64,000 bases of DNA from Sphingobacteriales bacterium (GTDB lineage Bacteria; Bacteroidota; Bacteroidia; Sphingobacteriales; Sphingobacteriaceae): NCBI GenBank assembly GCA_014763615.1, contig JACXVB010000004.1:122073-186072 (forward strand), read 5' to 3'. Below the pieces are notes generated by a model. It saw nothing but the letters and a program-made list of their open reading frames with translations, was not told the origin of the DNA and ran no database searches. The position numbers and the translations under genes were made by a program. Within the stretch, counting starts at the first letter, position 1, and each line of letters opens with the position of its first letter. Positions 8,997 to 18,543 of this stretch are shown here, piece after piece.

Positions 8997-11201
8997 CTAC
9001 TTGTTCAGCTTATTGATGAGTTGGATCTTATTCCTGACCTCAGCTTTTTCAAACAGATTTTGGATGTGTTTGGTAACGGTTTTTTCAGAGATGAACAGAT
9101 CTTTGGCAATCATTTTATAGGTTCTCCCTTTAACGATCAGGCGGGCAATCTCGATTTCCCTGGCGGTAAACTGGAGTAGCTTACAATTTTCCTCAAATTT
9201 TGATGGACTGGAAACAGGTGGCCCATCAGTTTCCAGGCTCTTTAATATTTGCAGGTGTGCAATAGAGGTGCTTAAAATAGCTTTTTGCTGCTTACTTATG
9301 TTATCCAAAAGAGTTTCAATCTTTTGGCTCAATTCTTCAAAGGAGAAAGGTTTTGAAATAAAGTCCATTGCACCCAATTTCAGACCCTTCAGTTTGTCAA
9401 CCTGCGTGGATTTTGCCGTTAGGAAAATAAGGGGAATATGGGAATACCTTTCCTGTTCAGCCAGTTTCCTGGCGAAAGCAAAACCATCCATTTTGTCCAT
9501 CATCACATCAGAAAGAATGAGATCGGGAATGACCGTTATCTCATGGAGCTTTTTCAAAGCCTCTGCGCCGTTTCTTGCGCAAAATACATTGTAAACGATG
9601 CTCAATTTCTGAAGCAGGAAATTGAGCATCGTAATATTATCTTCAATTAAAAGCAAAGTGCGCCTGCCTGTCTTAAATTCACTGTCTGTAATGCTATCAT
9701 AACTGTATTCGTAATTGAGCTTACTGATGCCTGTACCTGATTTAGCAATTTCCTCATTGCCGCTTAATGTATGACGAGGTAGCATGATCGTAACTGTTGT
9801 TCCCGGAACCGTTTCCGGCTGGCTCTGGATGGTAATAGTTCCACCAAGCCCATCCGCTACTTTTTTTACAATAGGTAAACCTAAGCCCATGCCCTGAAGC
9901 CCCGTATTTTTATGCCCGATCTGGTAATAAGGTTCGAATATTTTCTTTTGCAATTCCGTCGGTATTCCGTCGCCGGTATCCTTAACAGCAAACACAATTT
10001 TATCTTCTTGCTTTGTCAGAGATATAACTATATGACCGCCTTCGTCTGTAAACTTTATGGCGTTTTCAATGATATTGTTTACAATACGGTTGATGGCATT
10101 GGGATCTGCTTTTATCAGCAGCTCGTCCTCTATGTCAACAAAGCAGGTGATCTGCTGCATGTAACAATAATGCTGGAACAGAGGAAGGCTGTTGCTCAAT
10201 ATAGCACTGAAATCCGAAATACGGTTGTGCTTATAGGTATCAATTCCCTTTGTAAACCGCTCAATGTCGAACAGGTTAATTACATCAGCTGTCAGTTTAT
10301 CTACACCACCTTTTATAACATCTAATTCTTGAACAGTGCCATATTTGCTGATATACTCATCCAGGTAATTTTTTATAAGTGTCAGAGGCGTTTTAGTTTC
10401 ATGAACAAGGTTGATAAAGTTATTTGTTCTTTGTTCATTAATATTTTCCAGTTCCTTAGTGCGCTTACTAACTTCATCTTGAAGATCAGCATTCCAGCTC
10501 CTTAATCGCTGCTCTGACTCCATCAATTTTTCATGCTCAGTTCTTAATTCCATGATATGCCTTATTACCTGTAATCCAAACAACAGCAGAAACCCTATAT
10601 TGGTGATTAATGCCTCAACTGCCTGACCTAAATTAAAATAAGTGATAATTGGCAAACCTATCCAGGGTGTCAAGCTAAACAGCAACACAATCATTTCCTG
10701 CTGGGCTGTGGTACTTGAGAAATCGTAGTTGTATTTATGACGAATAGCCCTGGCTAAAGAAATAATTACCCAAATTGCATAGACCACAGGAATGATAAGC
10801 AGATTTTGCGTCTCTTTTAAATCTCCGGTAAACCAAAAAACAAGGACAAAAATGCAGTATGGAAAAATCAAGAATAGATAAACACCTTTATAAGCATGAA
10901 ATTTCAACTTTTTTAAGCCGAATGCTTTATACACATAATATGGGAAGTAACAGGGCGTGATAAAACCGGTCGCATACGCTATTACATTTTGCAAAAAATA
11001 CGACCCCGGCAGCTTGGGATCGGGAAGCAGACCTCCCGTGATATTATAAGTAAGAAGGAGAAAAATAAGAACCAGGTTAAGTGTAGTAGTCTTGTCATCC
11101 GGTCGGGCTAAACGAAACACGGCCAGATAGAGAAAGATAACTATTTCTATGCTCACAAAAATAAATGTGACAATGTGCATTTGTGTTCCAAATACCAGCA
11201 T
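8997..11201 (-). CDS. Hybrid histidine kinase / response regulator with LuxR-type HTH output
   Basis: A 734-residue one-protein two-component system. About seven hydrophobic helices fill residues 1-215, then a short coiled coil. HisKA follows with phospho-acceptor His in FINLVHETKTP (about 268), then HATPase_c with IIENAIKFTDEGG, DTGDGIP and GMGLGLPIV. A receiver domain has LLLIEDN, acceptor Asp in LILSDVMMD and FLTAKS. A C-terminal LuxR/NarL helix-turn-helix (about 670-734, LTAREIEIARLIVKGRTYK) completes it. Having sensor, receiver and DNA-binding output in one membrane protein means the DNA-binding domain stays membrane-tethered. In CTnDOT the comparable RteA/RteB pair controls excision and transfer. 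The signal sensed is unknown. Confidence 0.9.
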   Translation of the reverse strand: MLVFGTQMHIVTFIFVSIEIVIFLYLAVFRLARPDDKTTTLNLVLIFLLLTYNITGGLLPDPKLPGSYFLQNVIAYATGFITPCYFPYYVYKAFGLKKLKFHAYKGVYLFLIFPYCIFVLVFWFTGDLKETQNLLIIPVVYAIWVIISLARAIRHKYNYDFSSTTAQQEMIVLLFSLTPWIGLPIITYFNLGQAVEALITNIGFLLLFGLQVIRHIMELRTEHEKLMESEQRLRSWNADLQDEVSKRTKELENINEQRTNNFINLVHETKTPLTLIKNYLDEYISKYGTVQELDVIKGGVDKLTADVINLFDIERFTKGIDTYKHNRISDFSAILSNSLPLFQHYCYMQQITCFVDIEDELLIKADPNAINRIVNNIIENAIKFTDEGGHIVISLTKQEDKIVFAVKDTGDGIPTELQKKIFEPYYQIGHKNTGLQGMGLGLPIVKKVADGLGGTITIQSQPETVPGTTVTIMLPRHTLSGNEEIAKSGTGISKLNYEYSYDSITDSEFKTGRRTLLLIEDNITMLNFLLQKLSIVYNVFCARNGAEALKKLHEITVIPDLILSDVMMDKMDGFAFARKLAEQERYSHIPLIFLTAKSTQVDKLKGLKLGAMDFISKPFSFEELSQKIETLLDNISKQQKAILSTSIAHLQILKSLETDGPPVSSPSKFEENCKLLQFTAREIEIARLIVKGRTYKMIAKDLFISEKTVTKHIQNLFEKAEVRNKIQLINKLNK

Positions 11202-11208
11202 TGCCGCC

Positions 11209-11784
11209 CTATTTTACATCTCTCTTGAAGAAATATAAATGGTATGTCAAATCCTGTTCATTGTAAGTCTCAAATCCGAACTTATCATACCAGGGCAAAT
11301 TTTTAACTGTTGAAGTTTCCAGATAAATGGGGCGGTTGCTACTGTTACTGTAATCAATGATCTCTTGAAGCAGTTTACTGCCAATTCCCCTGCCTTGTTC
11401 AGCAGGATCAACACCGATAAACCATAGATATAACATCGGGATCTTAGGCTGTATGCTACTTATCAGCTTTTCCCTTTTTAGTGTCTTACTGATATTGCTT
11501 AAACCGACAGCTTGAATGATTAGCTTAACATCCCACAATGTTGATTTTAAGGTAGATTTCTTTTTATCAGGATAGATAACAAGGGCACACGCCTTATTGT
11601 CATCAGACAGAAAAACGTCCCCGAATGCCATACACATTTCAAAGGAGTAATCCATCAATGCCCGTATCCTCTTTTCTCTGTTGGCGTCTTGCTTAATTAT
11701 ATAGTTGACGCTTAAATTGGTGTCAAAAGACTTGGTGAATATATCCACCACCAAAGCCTTATCATTTCGCTGTGCCTTTTTCAT
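11209..11784 (-). CDS. GNAT family N-acetyltransferase
   Basis: 191 residues with the acetyl-CoA binding signature GVDPAEQGRGIGSKLL (the Q/RxxGxG/A loop) at about residues 125-140, and a C-terminal GF..Y strand (YDKFGFETYNEQ). The small-molecule or protein substrate cannot be read from sequence. The gene ends 7 bases before the histidine kinase gene begins and probably shares its transcript. The N-terminal half is more divergent than the C-terminal half. Confidence 0.85.
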   Translation of the reverse strand: MKKAQRNDKALVVDIFTKSFDTNLSVNYIIKQDANREKRIRALMDYSFEMCMAFGDVFLSDDNKACALVIYPDKKKSTLKSTLWDVKLIIQAVGLSNISKTLKREKLISSIQPKIPMLYLWFIGVDPAEQGRGIGSKLLQEIIDYSNSSNRPIYLETSTVKNLPWYDKFGFETYNEQDLTYHLYFFKRDVK

Positions 11785-11833
11785 AGCTTGGATGTTTTAT
11801 GAATGATATTGTTTTTACTCGGCTATTAATAGC

Positions 11834-14308
11834 TTACTTTTCTTGCTTATATACCAATAGTCGCAGCGCATTAAATACAACCAATAAGGTTGAACCTTCA
11901 TGAGCAAAAATGGCAGGACCAATGGATGTTATTCCCAATATTGTTAACGGTATTAATGCTGCAACTACTCCTAAACTGACTATCAAATTCTGCTTGATAA
12001 TCCTTTTTGCCTTTCTGCTTAGTCCAATAGCAAAGGGCAGAAGATCCAATTTGTCGCCCATTAAAGCTATATCGGCTGTCTCTAATGCCACATCGCTTCC
12101 CGCCGCGCCCATAGCAATACCCACTGTGCTTTTTGCCATTGCTGGCGCATCGTTTACACCATCCCCCACCATGGCAACTTTATTTTCTTCAGTGACTAAT
12201 TTTTTAATTGCATCCACTTTTTGTTCAGGTAATAAACTACCCCAGGCATCAGTTATATCTACTTCTTTAGCTATCGCTTCTGCCACTTTTTGATTGTCGC
12301 CGGTAAGCATAATCATCCGTCGAATACCAATTTTACTTAATTGAGCTATTGTTTCTTTTGCTTCTTTTCTTGGGGTGTCCATTACTGCCACCATGCCTAT
12401 ATAATCACTATTTTTTCTAATGACCATAGTGGTATTTCCTCCTTCTTCTAATTTCCTGACATCGTTTTTAACCTCCTCGCCTGGTTTATTATTATCCAAC
12501 GACTCGAACAGCGCAAGATTACCCATGTATATGGTATCATTTGCCAATTTTGCTTTTATTCCCTTTCCTAATACTGCTTCCAAATCACTTGCGTGTGAAA
12601 TATTTTCACCCTTTAATTTTTCTTTCCCATCTCTCACAATTGCTTTCGCAATAGGATGATCACTTAATGTTTCAACAGCCACGGCAATTCTCAATAGCTC
12701 ATCCTCCTTCATTCCATTAAACGGTACAACTTTGGTTAGTTTAGGTTTACCTTCGGTCAAAGTACCTGTTTTATCAAATGCCAAAGCCGTTAAAACCCCC
12801 AAATCTTCCAAAGGTTTACCGCCTTTAATCAATACGCCCGCTCTTGCTGCCCTCGCTACACCACTTAAGACAGCACTTGGCGTTGAGATCGCTAATGCGC
12901 AGGGACTTGCCGCAACCAATACAGACATGGCCCGGTAAAAACTCTTGCTAAAGGGTTCATCAATTACCAAATACGCAAAGCACAATAAAACAACCAGTAT
13001 CAATACGGCAGGAACAAAATATTTTTCGAACTTATCCGTCAAATGTTGCGTTGGTGATTTTTGTGTCTGTGCCTCATTCACTAATTTGATAATGCGGGAT
13101 ATAGTTGAATCGCTGGCAACTTTGGTTACTTTAATTTCCAGCGATTCGTTACCATTTATCGTCCCCGAAAAAACCCGGTGTTTAGCGTCAAGTTTGTCTG
13201 CTTCAGCAATATTAATATTTGCATCTTTGACAGCTTCTTTATCTACAGGGATACTTTCCCCTGTGATTGGGGCCTGGTTAATACTTCCGTTCCCGTTTAC
13301 AACGATTCCATCTGCTGCTATCTTGGTGTTTGGTCTTACTGCAATTATATCGCCTTGTTTCAGGTCTTCAATTTTTACTTCTTTTGTCGTTCCACCTGTT
13401 TTCAGTAATGCTGTTTTTGGTGCAAGCTCCGTCAGGGCAGCAATTGATTTGCGTGCCTTCTCCATAGCAAAATGCTCAAGCGCATGACCCATACTGAACA
13501 GAAACAGCAGCAATGCGCCTTCAGCCCATTGTCCCAAAATGGCAGCGCCAATGGCAGCTACCAACATCAGGAAGTCTATTTCAAACTCACCTTTTGATAT
13601 AGCTTCGATTGCTTCTTTGATCGTATAGAAGCCACCAAAAAAGTAGGCGCCTATATAAAATGAAAGTAGAATGAGCGTAGATATATTCGCTATAAACGAA
13701 AGACCAAATCCAATGCCCAACAGTGCTCCGCAAATAATACTAAATATCAGTTCTGTGTTTTTCCCAAAGACGCCGCCATGTTCATGCTCGTGGTCATGTT
13801 CCTTTTTCTCTTCATGTTCATGCTCTTTTTCAGTTGCATGTTTTGGCTCTTGAGGCGTATTCCCATCTGCTATACGCAAACCATTTTTTTTAATAGTGTT
13901 GATGACGGCTTCTCTATTCCTTTCTGAAAGCGCAAACTCAACCCTGATAAAACCATTACCGGAAACAGAAACATCTTCCAGACCAGGCATGCTGCTGATT
14001 TTGTTTTCTAAGAGCCTTGCATGTCGAGGATGTCTTATTCCCTCCACATTTAATAATAGATGGCTGTATTGGCTTGTAATTTTTGCACCAGCCTCTTTGA
14101 CTAACTGTTCTACTCTTTCAATAGAAATTATATTCGGGTTATAATGAAAGCAAAGCTGTGTTTCTTTTTTTTCATTGCCGGGAACTAAATGTGCTTTCTC
14201 AACGCCTTTCTGTTTTTCCATTGATGAAATTAGTCGCTCAACACAGGCATCACGTTCATTAGGAATTTCCGGCAACAGCAACTGAAGATCGATTTTTATT
14301 TTTTTCAT
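11834..14308 (-). CDS. P1B-4 type heavy-metal translocating ATPase (SPC motif)
   Basis: An 824-residue P-type ATPase. The membrane metal motif is SPC (AASPCALAIS), not CPC, and the last helix carries HEGSTLLVVFNALRLL; both mark subclass P1B-4, whose members export Co, Zn, Fe or related ions. Phosphorylation motif DKTGTLTEGKP, actuator TGES and hinge GDGVNDAPA are intact. The N-terminus has what look like two ferredoxin-fold HMA repeats (about 1-75 and 80-150) lacking the usual CxxC. A His/Glu-rich linker HEHEEKKEHDHEHEHGG follows, probably a metal sensor. It follows the ZntA-like gene by 38 bases in the same direction. Exact ion preference is not determinable. Confidence 0.92.
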   Translation of the reverse strand: MKKIKIDLQLLLPEIPNERDACVERLISSMEKQKGVEKAHLVPGNEKKETQLCFHYNPNIISIERVEQLVKEAGAKITSQYSHLLLNVEGIRHPRHARLLENKISSMPGLEDVSVSGNGFIRVEFALSERNREAVINTIKKNGLRIADGNTPQEPKHATEKEHEHEEKKEHDHEHEHGGVFGKNTELIFSIICGALLGIGFGLSFIANISTLILLSFYIGAYFFGGFYTIKEAIEAISKGEFEIDFLMLVAAIGAAILGQWAEGALLLFLFSMGHALEHFAMEKARKSIAALTELAPKTALLKTGGTTKEVKIEDLKQGDIIAVRPNTKIAADGIVVNGNGSINQAPITGESIPVDKEAVKDANINIAEADKLDAKHRVFSGTINGNESLEIKVTKVASDSTISRIIKLVNEAQTQKSPTQHLTDKFEKYFVPAVLILVVLLCFAYLVIDEPFSKSFYRAMSVLVAASPCALAISTPSAVLSGVARAARAGVLIKGGKPLEDLGVLTALAFDKTGTLTEGKPKLTKVVPFNGMKEDELLRIAVAVETLSDHPIAKAIVRDGKEKLKGENISHASDLEAVLGKGIKAKLANDTIYMGNLALFESLDNNKPGEEVKNDVRKLEEGGNTTMVIRKNSDYIGMVAVMDTPRKEAKETIAQLSKIGIRRMIMLTGDNQKVAEAIAKEVDITDAWGSLLPEQKVDAIKKLVTEENKVAMVGDGVNDAPAMAKSTVGIAMGAAGSDVALETADIALMGDKLDLLPFAIGLSRKAKRIIKQNLIVSLGVVAALIPLTILGITSIGPAIFAHEGSTLLVVFNALRLLVYKQEK

Positions 14309-14346
14309 ATTCCGTCATTGATTTGCAAGAAGAATAAATTGAATCA

Positions 14347-16347
14347 TTAGAATTTCATTCGTTGAATCCTTACTGCATTTAGAATTGCCAGCATTGCCAC
14401 ACCCACATCTGCAAAAACTGCTTCCCACATAGTAGCCAGGCCTCCAGCACCAAGAATCAATACAATTAACTTTACACCAAAAGCCAACCCAATATTTTGC
14501 CAGACAATTTTTGTTGTTGCTTTACCAATTTGTATGGCAGTAGCAATTTTGGAGGGGTGGTCAGTTTGTATAATTACATCTGCTGTTTCAATAGCCGCAT
14601 CGCTACCCAAACCACCCATAGCAATGCCCACATCACTCAAAGCAAGTACGGGTGCATCATTAATACCATCACCTACAAATGCCACTACATTCATTTTGTC
14701 ATGTTTTAGGGCTTCCACTTTTTGTACCTTATGTTCGGGTAAGAGGTCGCCGTAAGCTTTGTCAATGCCCAAATACTTTGCTACTTTATCTACAACGGCT
14801 TGCTTATCCCCGCTAAGCATGGTTGTTTTTACATTCAGTTTGTGTAAGGCATCTACAGCTTGTTTACTATCCTCTTTTATTTCGTCTGCAATAGTCAGGT
14901 AACCTGCCAATTTTCTGTTAACTGCCACAATTACAATTGTATCCACTATTGTTCTTAATCCATCATTTACCGGCACTTTCATCATATCCATCAACTTCAC
15001 ATTACCTGCCAGCACTTCCTTTCCATTCACTTCTCCTTTTAACCCGTGGCCACTTATTTCTTCCAATGCATCTACCTGAATACGACCAAGATTATTTCCT
15101 GCATATTCAACAACAGCTTTTGCGACAGGATGGGTTGATTTAGCTTCCAGTACGGCCGCAAGCGGCAACCATTCATCCTGGGCAATGTCATAACTCTCTA
15201 CTTCCTGCACTTTAAATACAGCTTTGGTAAGTGTTCCGGTTTTATCCATTACTACCTGGTTTATTTTTGTCATTAAATCCAGGTAGTTGGAGCCTTTGAA
15301 TAAAATACCTTTCCGTGAAGCCGCTCCGATACCGCCAAAATATCCCAAGGGAATTGAAATTACCAATGCACAGGGGCAACTGATTACGAGAAAAATCAAA
15401 GCCCGGTACAGCCATGTATTGAAAACATAATCATCAACAATAAACCACGGTATAAGGGTTATACCGATAGCAAGAAACACGACAATTGGGGTGTATATTC
15501 TTGCAAACTTGCGGATGAATTGTTCGGTTTTCGCTTTTCTTGTTGTAGCATCTTGTACAAGGGTCAATATTCTTGCAAGCGAAGAATCATTAAATAACTT
15601 TGTTACTTTTAACTCTACTACTTTTTCCTGGTTAATCATTCCTGCCAATACTGTTTCACCTTTGGTAAAGGTGGAAGGTTTACTTTCACCGGTTAATGCT
15701 GAAGTATTAAAAGAACTGCCTTCGCTTAACATTTCTCCATCAAGCGGAACTCTTTCACCAACTTTTATCTGGATGGTTTCACCAACTTTTACACTTTCAG
15801 GCGGGAGATTAACGTAAATGCCATTTCTTAACACATCGGCGCTGTCTGGCCTTACATCCAGCAAGGCCTTTATGCTTCTTTTGGCACGGTTAACAGCAGC
15901 ATCCTGGAATAATTCTCCCACCGCATAGAAAAGCATTACGGCAACACCTTCGGGATATTCGCCAATATAAAAAGCTCCGATAGTGGCCACACTCATCAGA
16001 AAAAATTCAGTAAATACATCTCCCTTTACGGCAGTTTTTATTCCTCTTATCACTACTGGTAAACCTACAGGCAGGTATGCTGCGATGTACCATGCAAGGC
16101 GAACCCAACCTGAAAACCAGGACGGAGTTGGCTTTATCCAATTATCCAAAGCAATGCCCAGCATCAGAAGCGTAAAACTGCCTATTGCCGGAAGCCACGG
16201 CTTTATTCCGGAACCTTCCTCTTCACCGTGGTTATGCCCATCGTCATTACTATGCATGGTTACCACTTTTGCGTCATTCAATTTTCCTTCCAGGTCGCAG
16301 CAGGCTTCCTGCTCTGCAATTTTTGTTTCATCATGTTTATGTGCCAT
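14347..16347 (-). CDS. P1B-2 type Zn/Cd/Pb exporting ATPase (ZntA/CadA-like)
   Basis: A 666-residue ATPase with CPC metal motif (VISCPCALVIS), DKTGTLTKAV phosphorylation site, TGES and GDGINDAP. The final helix has DVGVAMLAILNAVR, whose Asp is the P1B-2 hallmark for Zn2+, Cd2+ and Pb2+. The N-terminus lacks an HMA fold but has a short Cys pair (EACCDLEGK) and His clusters (HSNDDGHNHGE) that could bind metal. The gene begins 7 bases after the upstream membrane gene and is followed by the P1B-4 ATPase, so two export pumps of different specificity share one run. Confidence 0.92.
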   Translation of the reverse strand: MAHKHDETKIAEQEACCDLEGKLNDAKVVTMHSNDDGHNHGEEEGSGIKPWLPAIGSFTLLMLGIALDNWIKPTPSWFSGWVRLAWYIAAYLPVGLPVVIRGIKTAVKGDVFTEFFLMSVATIGAFYIGEYPEGVAVMLFYAVGELFQDAAVNRAKRSIKALLDVRPDSADVLRNGIYVNLPPESVKVGETIQIKVGERVPLDGEMLSEGSSFNTSALTGESKPSTFTKGETVLAGMINQEKVVELKVTKLFNDSSLARILTLVQDATTRKAKTEQFIRKFARIYTPIVVFLAIGITLIPWFIVDDYVFNTWLYRALIFLVISCPCALVISIPLGYFGGIGAASRKGILFKGSNYLDLMTKINQVVMDKTGTLTKAVFKVQEVESYDIAQDEWLPLAAVLEAKSTHPVAKAVVEYAGNNLGRIQVDALEEISGHGLKGEVNGKEVLAGNVKLMDMMKVPVNDGLRTIVDTIVIVAVNRKLAGYLTIADEIKEDSKQAVDALHKLNVKTTMLSGDKQAVVDKVAKYLGIDKAYGDLLPEHKVQKVEALKHDKMNVVAFVGDGINDAPVLALSDVGIAMGGLGSDAAIETADVIIQTDHPSKIATAIQIGKATTKIVWQNIGLAFGVKLIVLILGAGGLATMWEAVFADVGVAMLAILNAVRIQRMKF

Positions 16348-16353
16348 AAAACT

Positions 16354-16974
16354 TTATTTAATGTAAAAAAATGTAACAATGCCTACTATAATTAATACCA
16401 TTCCGGTAATACGTTTTTCGTTGTGCTCAATAAATTGTAAGTTCATCATCTGCACTCCTTTAAAAGCAAGCATTACAAGAGTGATAATTCCTGTAATGCT
16501 AATGGCTGCATACACCAAAACCAGCAGTAAAATACCATCCCACCCATAGGCACCTGCTGCTAAAAAAAGACTTTCTACTTCAAGGCATGGAGATAAAAAC
16601 ATGGTAGCTGCGAATATCAGCACCCATTTGGTTTTCGATTTTTTATATTGCTGTACATCCTTATTGGCTGCATGATGATGGTGCGGAAGGTTTACAGTAA
16701 AATAGACTAATCCGAATAATATCAATAGTACCGGCGCAATAACATGTACATATCCTTCGTATTGATGCGCCAGTTTTGAACCAATCATTCCTAATGCAAA
16801 ACCAAGAATAACAGTACCCAGCACATGAGCCGATGCTGTAATAGAAGCCACTAGCATCAGTTCATACTTTTCCCATTTCTCCGACCTGGCAATAGCCACT
16901 AATGGCAACCAGTGGTTGGGGATAAGAGCATGAGTAATGCCTAATAATATGGTACCTGTTATGATGCTGTACAT
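16354..16974 (-). CDS. Polytopic membrane protein, candidate metal permease (NicO/UreH-like)
   Basis: 206 residues with about six membrane helices. It opens GITHALIPNHWLPLVAIAR, with conserved His in the first helix, and has a His cluster (LPHHHHAANKD) in the central loop. This recalls the NicO/RcnA/UreH superfamily of Ni/Co or related permeases. The second half has FLSPCLEVESLFL within a helix, another possible ion site. It lies between a methyltransferase (4 bases upstream) and the ZntA-like ATPase (7 bases downstream), consistent with a metal role. Family placement is tentative. Confidence 0.6.
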   Translation of the reverse strand: MYSIITGTILLGITHALIPNHWLPLVAIARSEKWEKYELMLVASITASAHVLGTVILGFALGMIGSKLAHQYEGYVHVIAPVLLILFGLVYFTVNLPHHHHAANKDVQQYKKSKTKWVLIFAATMFLSPCLEVESLFLAAGAYGWDGILLLVLVYAAISITGIITLVMLAFKGVQMMNLQFIEHNEKRITGMVLIIVGIVTFFYIK

Positions 16975-16977
16975 TTG

Positions 16978-17592
16978 TTACGTCTTTTGAAAGCTGCAAA
17001 AAAGAAAATTCTGAACTGTGTTAAAAGGTGTTGAATGGTCTTCTGTAATACACTTAACCCTGTCAAATGCTGTCTCAAATCTTGCACTCATAGATGCCTC
17101 GTTGTATTGTTGAATTTGCAGGCCACTGCATTTTTCGGGTCCGTTTTCTGAAAATGTACCTAATACTAAATACCCTTTGTTACTAATACCTGCTTCAGCA
17201 ATTGCTACATATTTATTGATGGCGTCATCGCCTGTAAGAAAATGAAAGGCTGCTCTGTCGTGCCAAAAATCAAATTGTACTGGTGGTTCAAATTCTGTTA
17301 TATCAGTAACAACCCAATGCACCAAACCTGCTTTTTCTCCTAACCGGTTTTTTGCCCGTTCTAATGCTGCTGACGAAATATCCAACACCCAAATATTTTT
17401 ATAGCCTTTGTCCAAAAGTGCATCTACTAAATTACTATCTCCACTGCCAACGTCAATGATGTTTGCAGTTAAAGGCAAGTTGAATAATTCCAAACGCTCT
17501 ATTGAAGTTTTTGGATATTCCTGAAACCAGCTTACCTCATTTGGTGCTTTAGAGGTGAATACTGTTTCCCAATGTTGCTTTCTGCTTTCCAT
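16978..17592 (-). CDS. Class I SAM-dependent methyltransferase (copy 1)
   Basis: 204 residues from ATG at 17592 (MESRKQHWETVF); an in-frame ATG 48 bases upstream would run through the hairpin at 17614-17645 and is rejected. Motif I is IIDVGSGDSNLVDALLDKG, followed by WVLDIS (acidic, ribose binding) and the family-specific DFWHDRAAFHFLT. C-terminal marks are GPEKCSGL and TPFNTVQNFLFCSF. The Trp-His-Asp-Arg and Lys-Cys-Ser blocks define a widespread but uncharacterised methyltransferase family. A close relative lies at 33812-34432. Its substrate is unknown; standing first before three metal transport genes suggests a toxic metal or metalloid compound, which is inference. Confidence 0.82.
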   Translation of the reverse strand: MESRKQHWETVFTSKAPNEVSWFQEYPKTSIERLELFNLPLTANIIDVGSGDSNLVDALLDKGYKNIWVLDISSAALERAKNRLGEKAGLVHWVVTDITEFEPPVQFDFWHDRAAFHFLTGDDAINKYVAIAEAGISNKGYLVLGTFSENGPEKCSGLQIQQYNEASMSARFETAFDRVKCITEDHSTPFNTVQNFLFCSFQKT

Positions 17593-17613
17593 GACGTTTG
17601 GTTTAAAAAATAA

Positions 17614-17645
17614 AAAGGTTGCAGATATAAATATCTGCAACCTTT
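17614..17645 (-). terminator. Perfect 14-base hairpin with T-rich 3' side
   Basis: Arms AAAGGTTGCAGATA (17614-17627) and TATCTGCAACCTTT (17632-17645) pair perfectly around a TAAA loop. Read leftwards the stem is followed by a T-rich stretch. It separates the 25-codon ORF at 17668-17745 from the methyltransferase start, so it could be an intrinsic terminator or an attenuator. Confidence 0.6.
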
Positions 17646-17667
17646 CAAAATGATTGTTTATTTATTA

Positions 17668-17745
17668 CTATGCAGTAAACGCTGAAACCATTCCTAAAAC
17701 GGATGCAAGCGTTACTACACACTTCCAGCAATTGAGTCTGTTCAT
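17668..17745 (-). CDS. Possible 25-residue peptide with CxxC, leader-like
   Basis: A short ORF from ATG 17745 to TAG 17668. It begins MNRLNCWKCVVTLASVLGMV, placing a CWKC pair before a hydrophobic stretch. It sits just upstream of the hairpin at 17614-17645 and the metal/methyltransferase genes, the layout of a leader peptide or of a free-standing small membrane peptide. No homology can be claimed; its reality depends on expression data. Confidence 0.35.
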   Translation of the reverse strand: MNRLNCWKCVVTLASVLGMVSAFTA

Positions 17746-17862
17746 TTTTATTTGTTTTATAGTTGTAAAAATACATGGTTTCTGCTCTATATTTTGTTAA
17801 TATTTAGTTGCTACTTCTCTGTTTTTTCTTCTTATATTTTTTTAATTCAAAACATTTAAACA

Positions 17863-18540
17863 TTATTGTTTTAACCCAGCTATGGTATTTATGGTAAGAG
17901 CTACAATAATTGTATTAAACATAAAAGAAATCAGGCTATGCATTAATACAAATCTTCTGATAACCCTTGAATTTACCTGAACATCAGAAACCTGAAAGGT
18001 CATGCCTATCACAAAAGAGAAATAGGCAAAATCAATATAATCCGGATGATCTTTAGTTAGAAAGTTGATACCTCCAACATTACTGCCCGTATTTAATTTG
18101 TTGTGGTCGTGATACAGATGTGCATACCTGATTGCAAATGTTGTGTGTAACAATATCCATGAAAGCAAAACAGGGGATAATGAAACGATTGTGTGAAATA
18201 CCTTATTAAATGTTGATTCCCCCTTACTACTTAAAAGCAGTAAGGTGCCGAATAGGCTAAAACAAACTGCTATAAGTACTATTATAAAAATCACTTTAAG
18301 CCCGTCATCCTGCTCCTCTACAACAGCACACAGTTCATCCGGGGTTGTAGAAAAAAATAATACCCAGCTAAGCAAAACCATTGAAAGGCAAAATGTATCC
18401 CATCCTAATATTACCCGGCTTCTTATATCTACTTTTAATATCACAAGAATGGCATAAACTGCAACAGCAATCGAAATACAGAATAATAGTTTCTTTATTC
18501 CGCTACTGTTTTTTAACCAACTATGTTTTGTTTTTTTCAT
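17863..18540 (-). CDS. DUF1345 family membrane protein
   Basis: 225 residues with about five membrane helices. The signature segment DYIDFAYFSFVIGMTFQVSD near the C-terminus, followed by a last hydrophobic helix, is typical of DUF1345. Function is unknown; members are often near ion transport genes. It begins 3 bases after the CDF exporter ends, so the two are co-transcribed. It is the last gene of the SulP-MgtC-CDF-DUF1345 run. Confidence 0.8.
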   Translation of the reverse strand: MKKTKHSWLKNSSGIKKLLFCISIAVAVYAILVILKVDIRSRVILGWDTFCLSMVLLSWVLFFSTTPDELCAVVEEQDDGLKVIFIIVLIAVCFSLFGTLLLLSSKGESTFNKVFHTIVSLSPVLLSWILLHTTFAIRYAHLYHDHNKLNTGSNVGGINFLTKDHPDYIDFAYFSFVIGMTFQVSDVQVNSRVIRRFVLMHSLISFMFNTIIVALTINTIAGLKQ

Positions 18541-18543
18541 TTT

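Noticed and set aside
12945..13487. 180-residue rightward ORF
   Set aside because: Antisense shadow of the P1B-4 ATPase.
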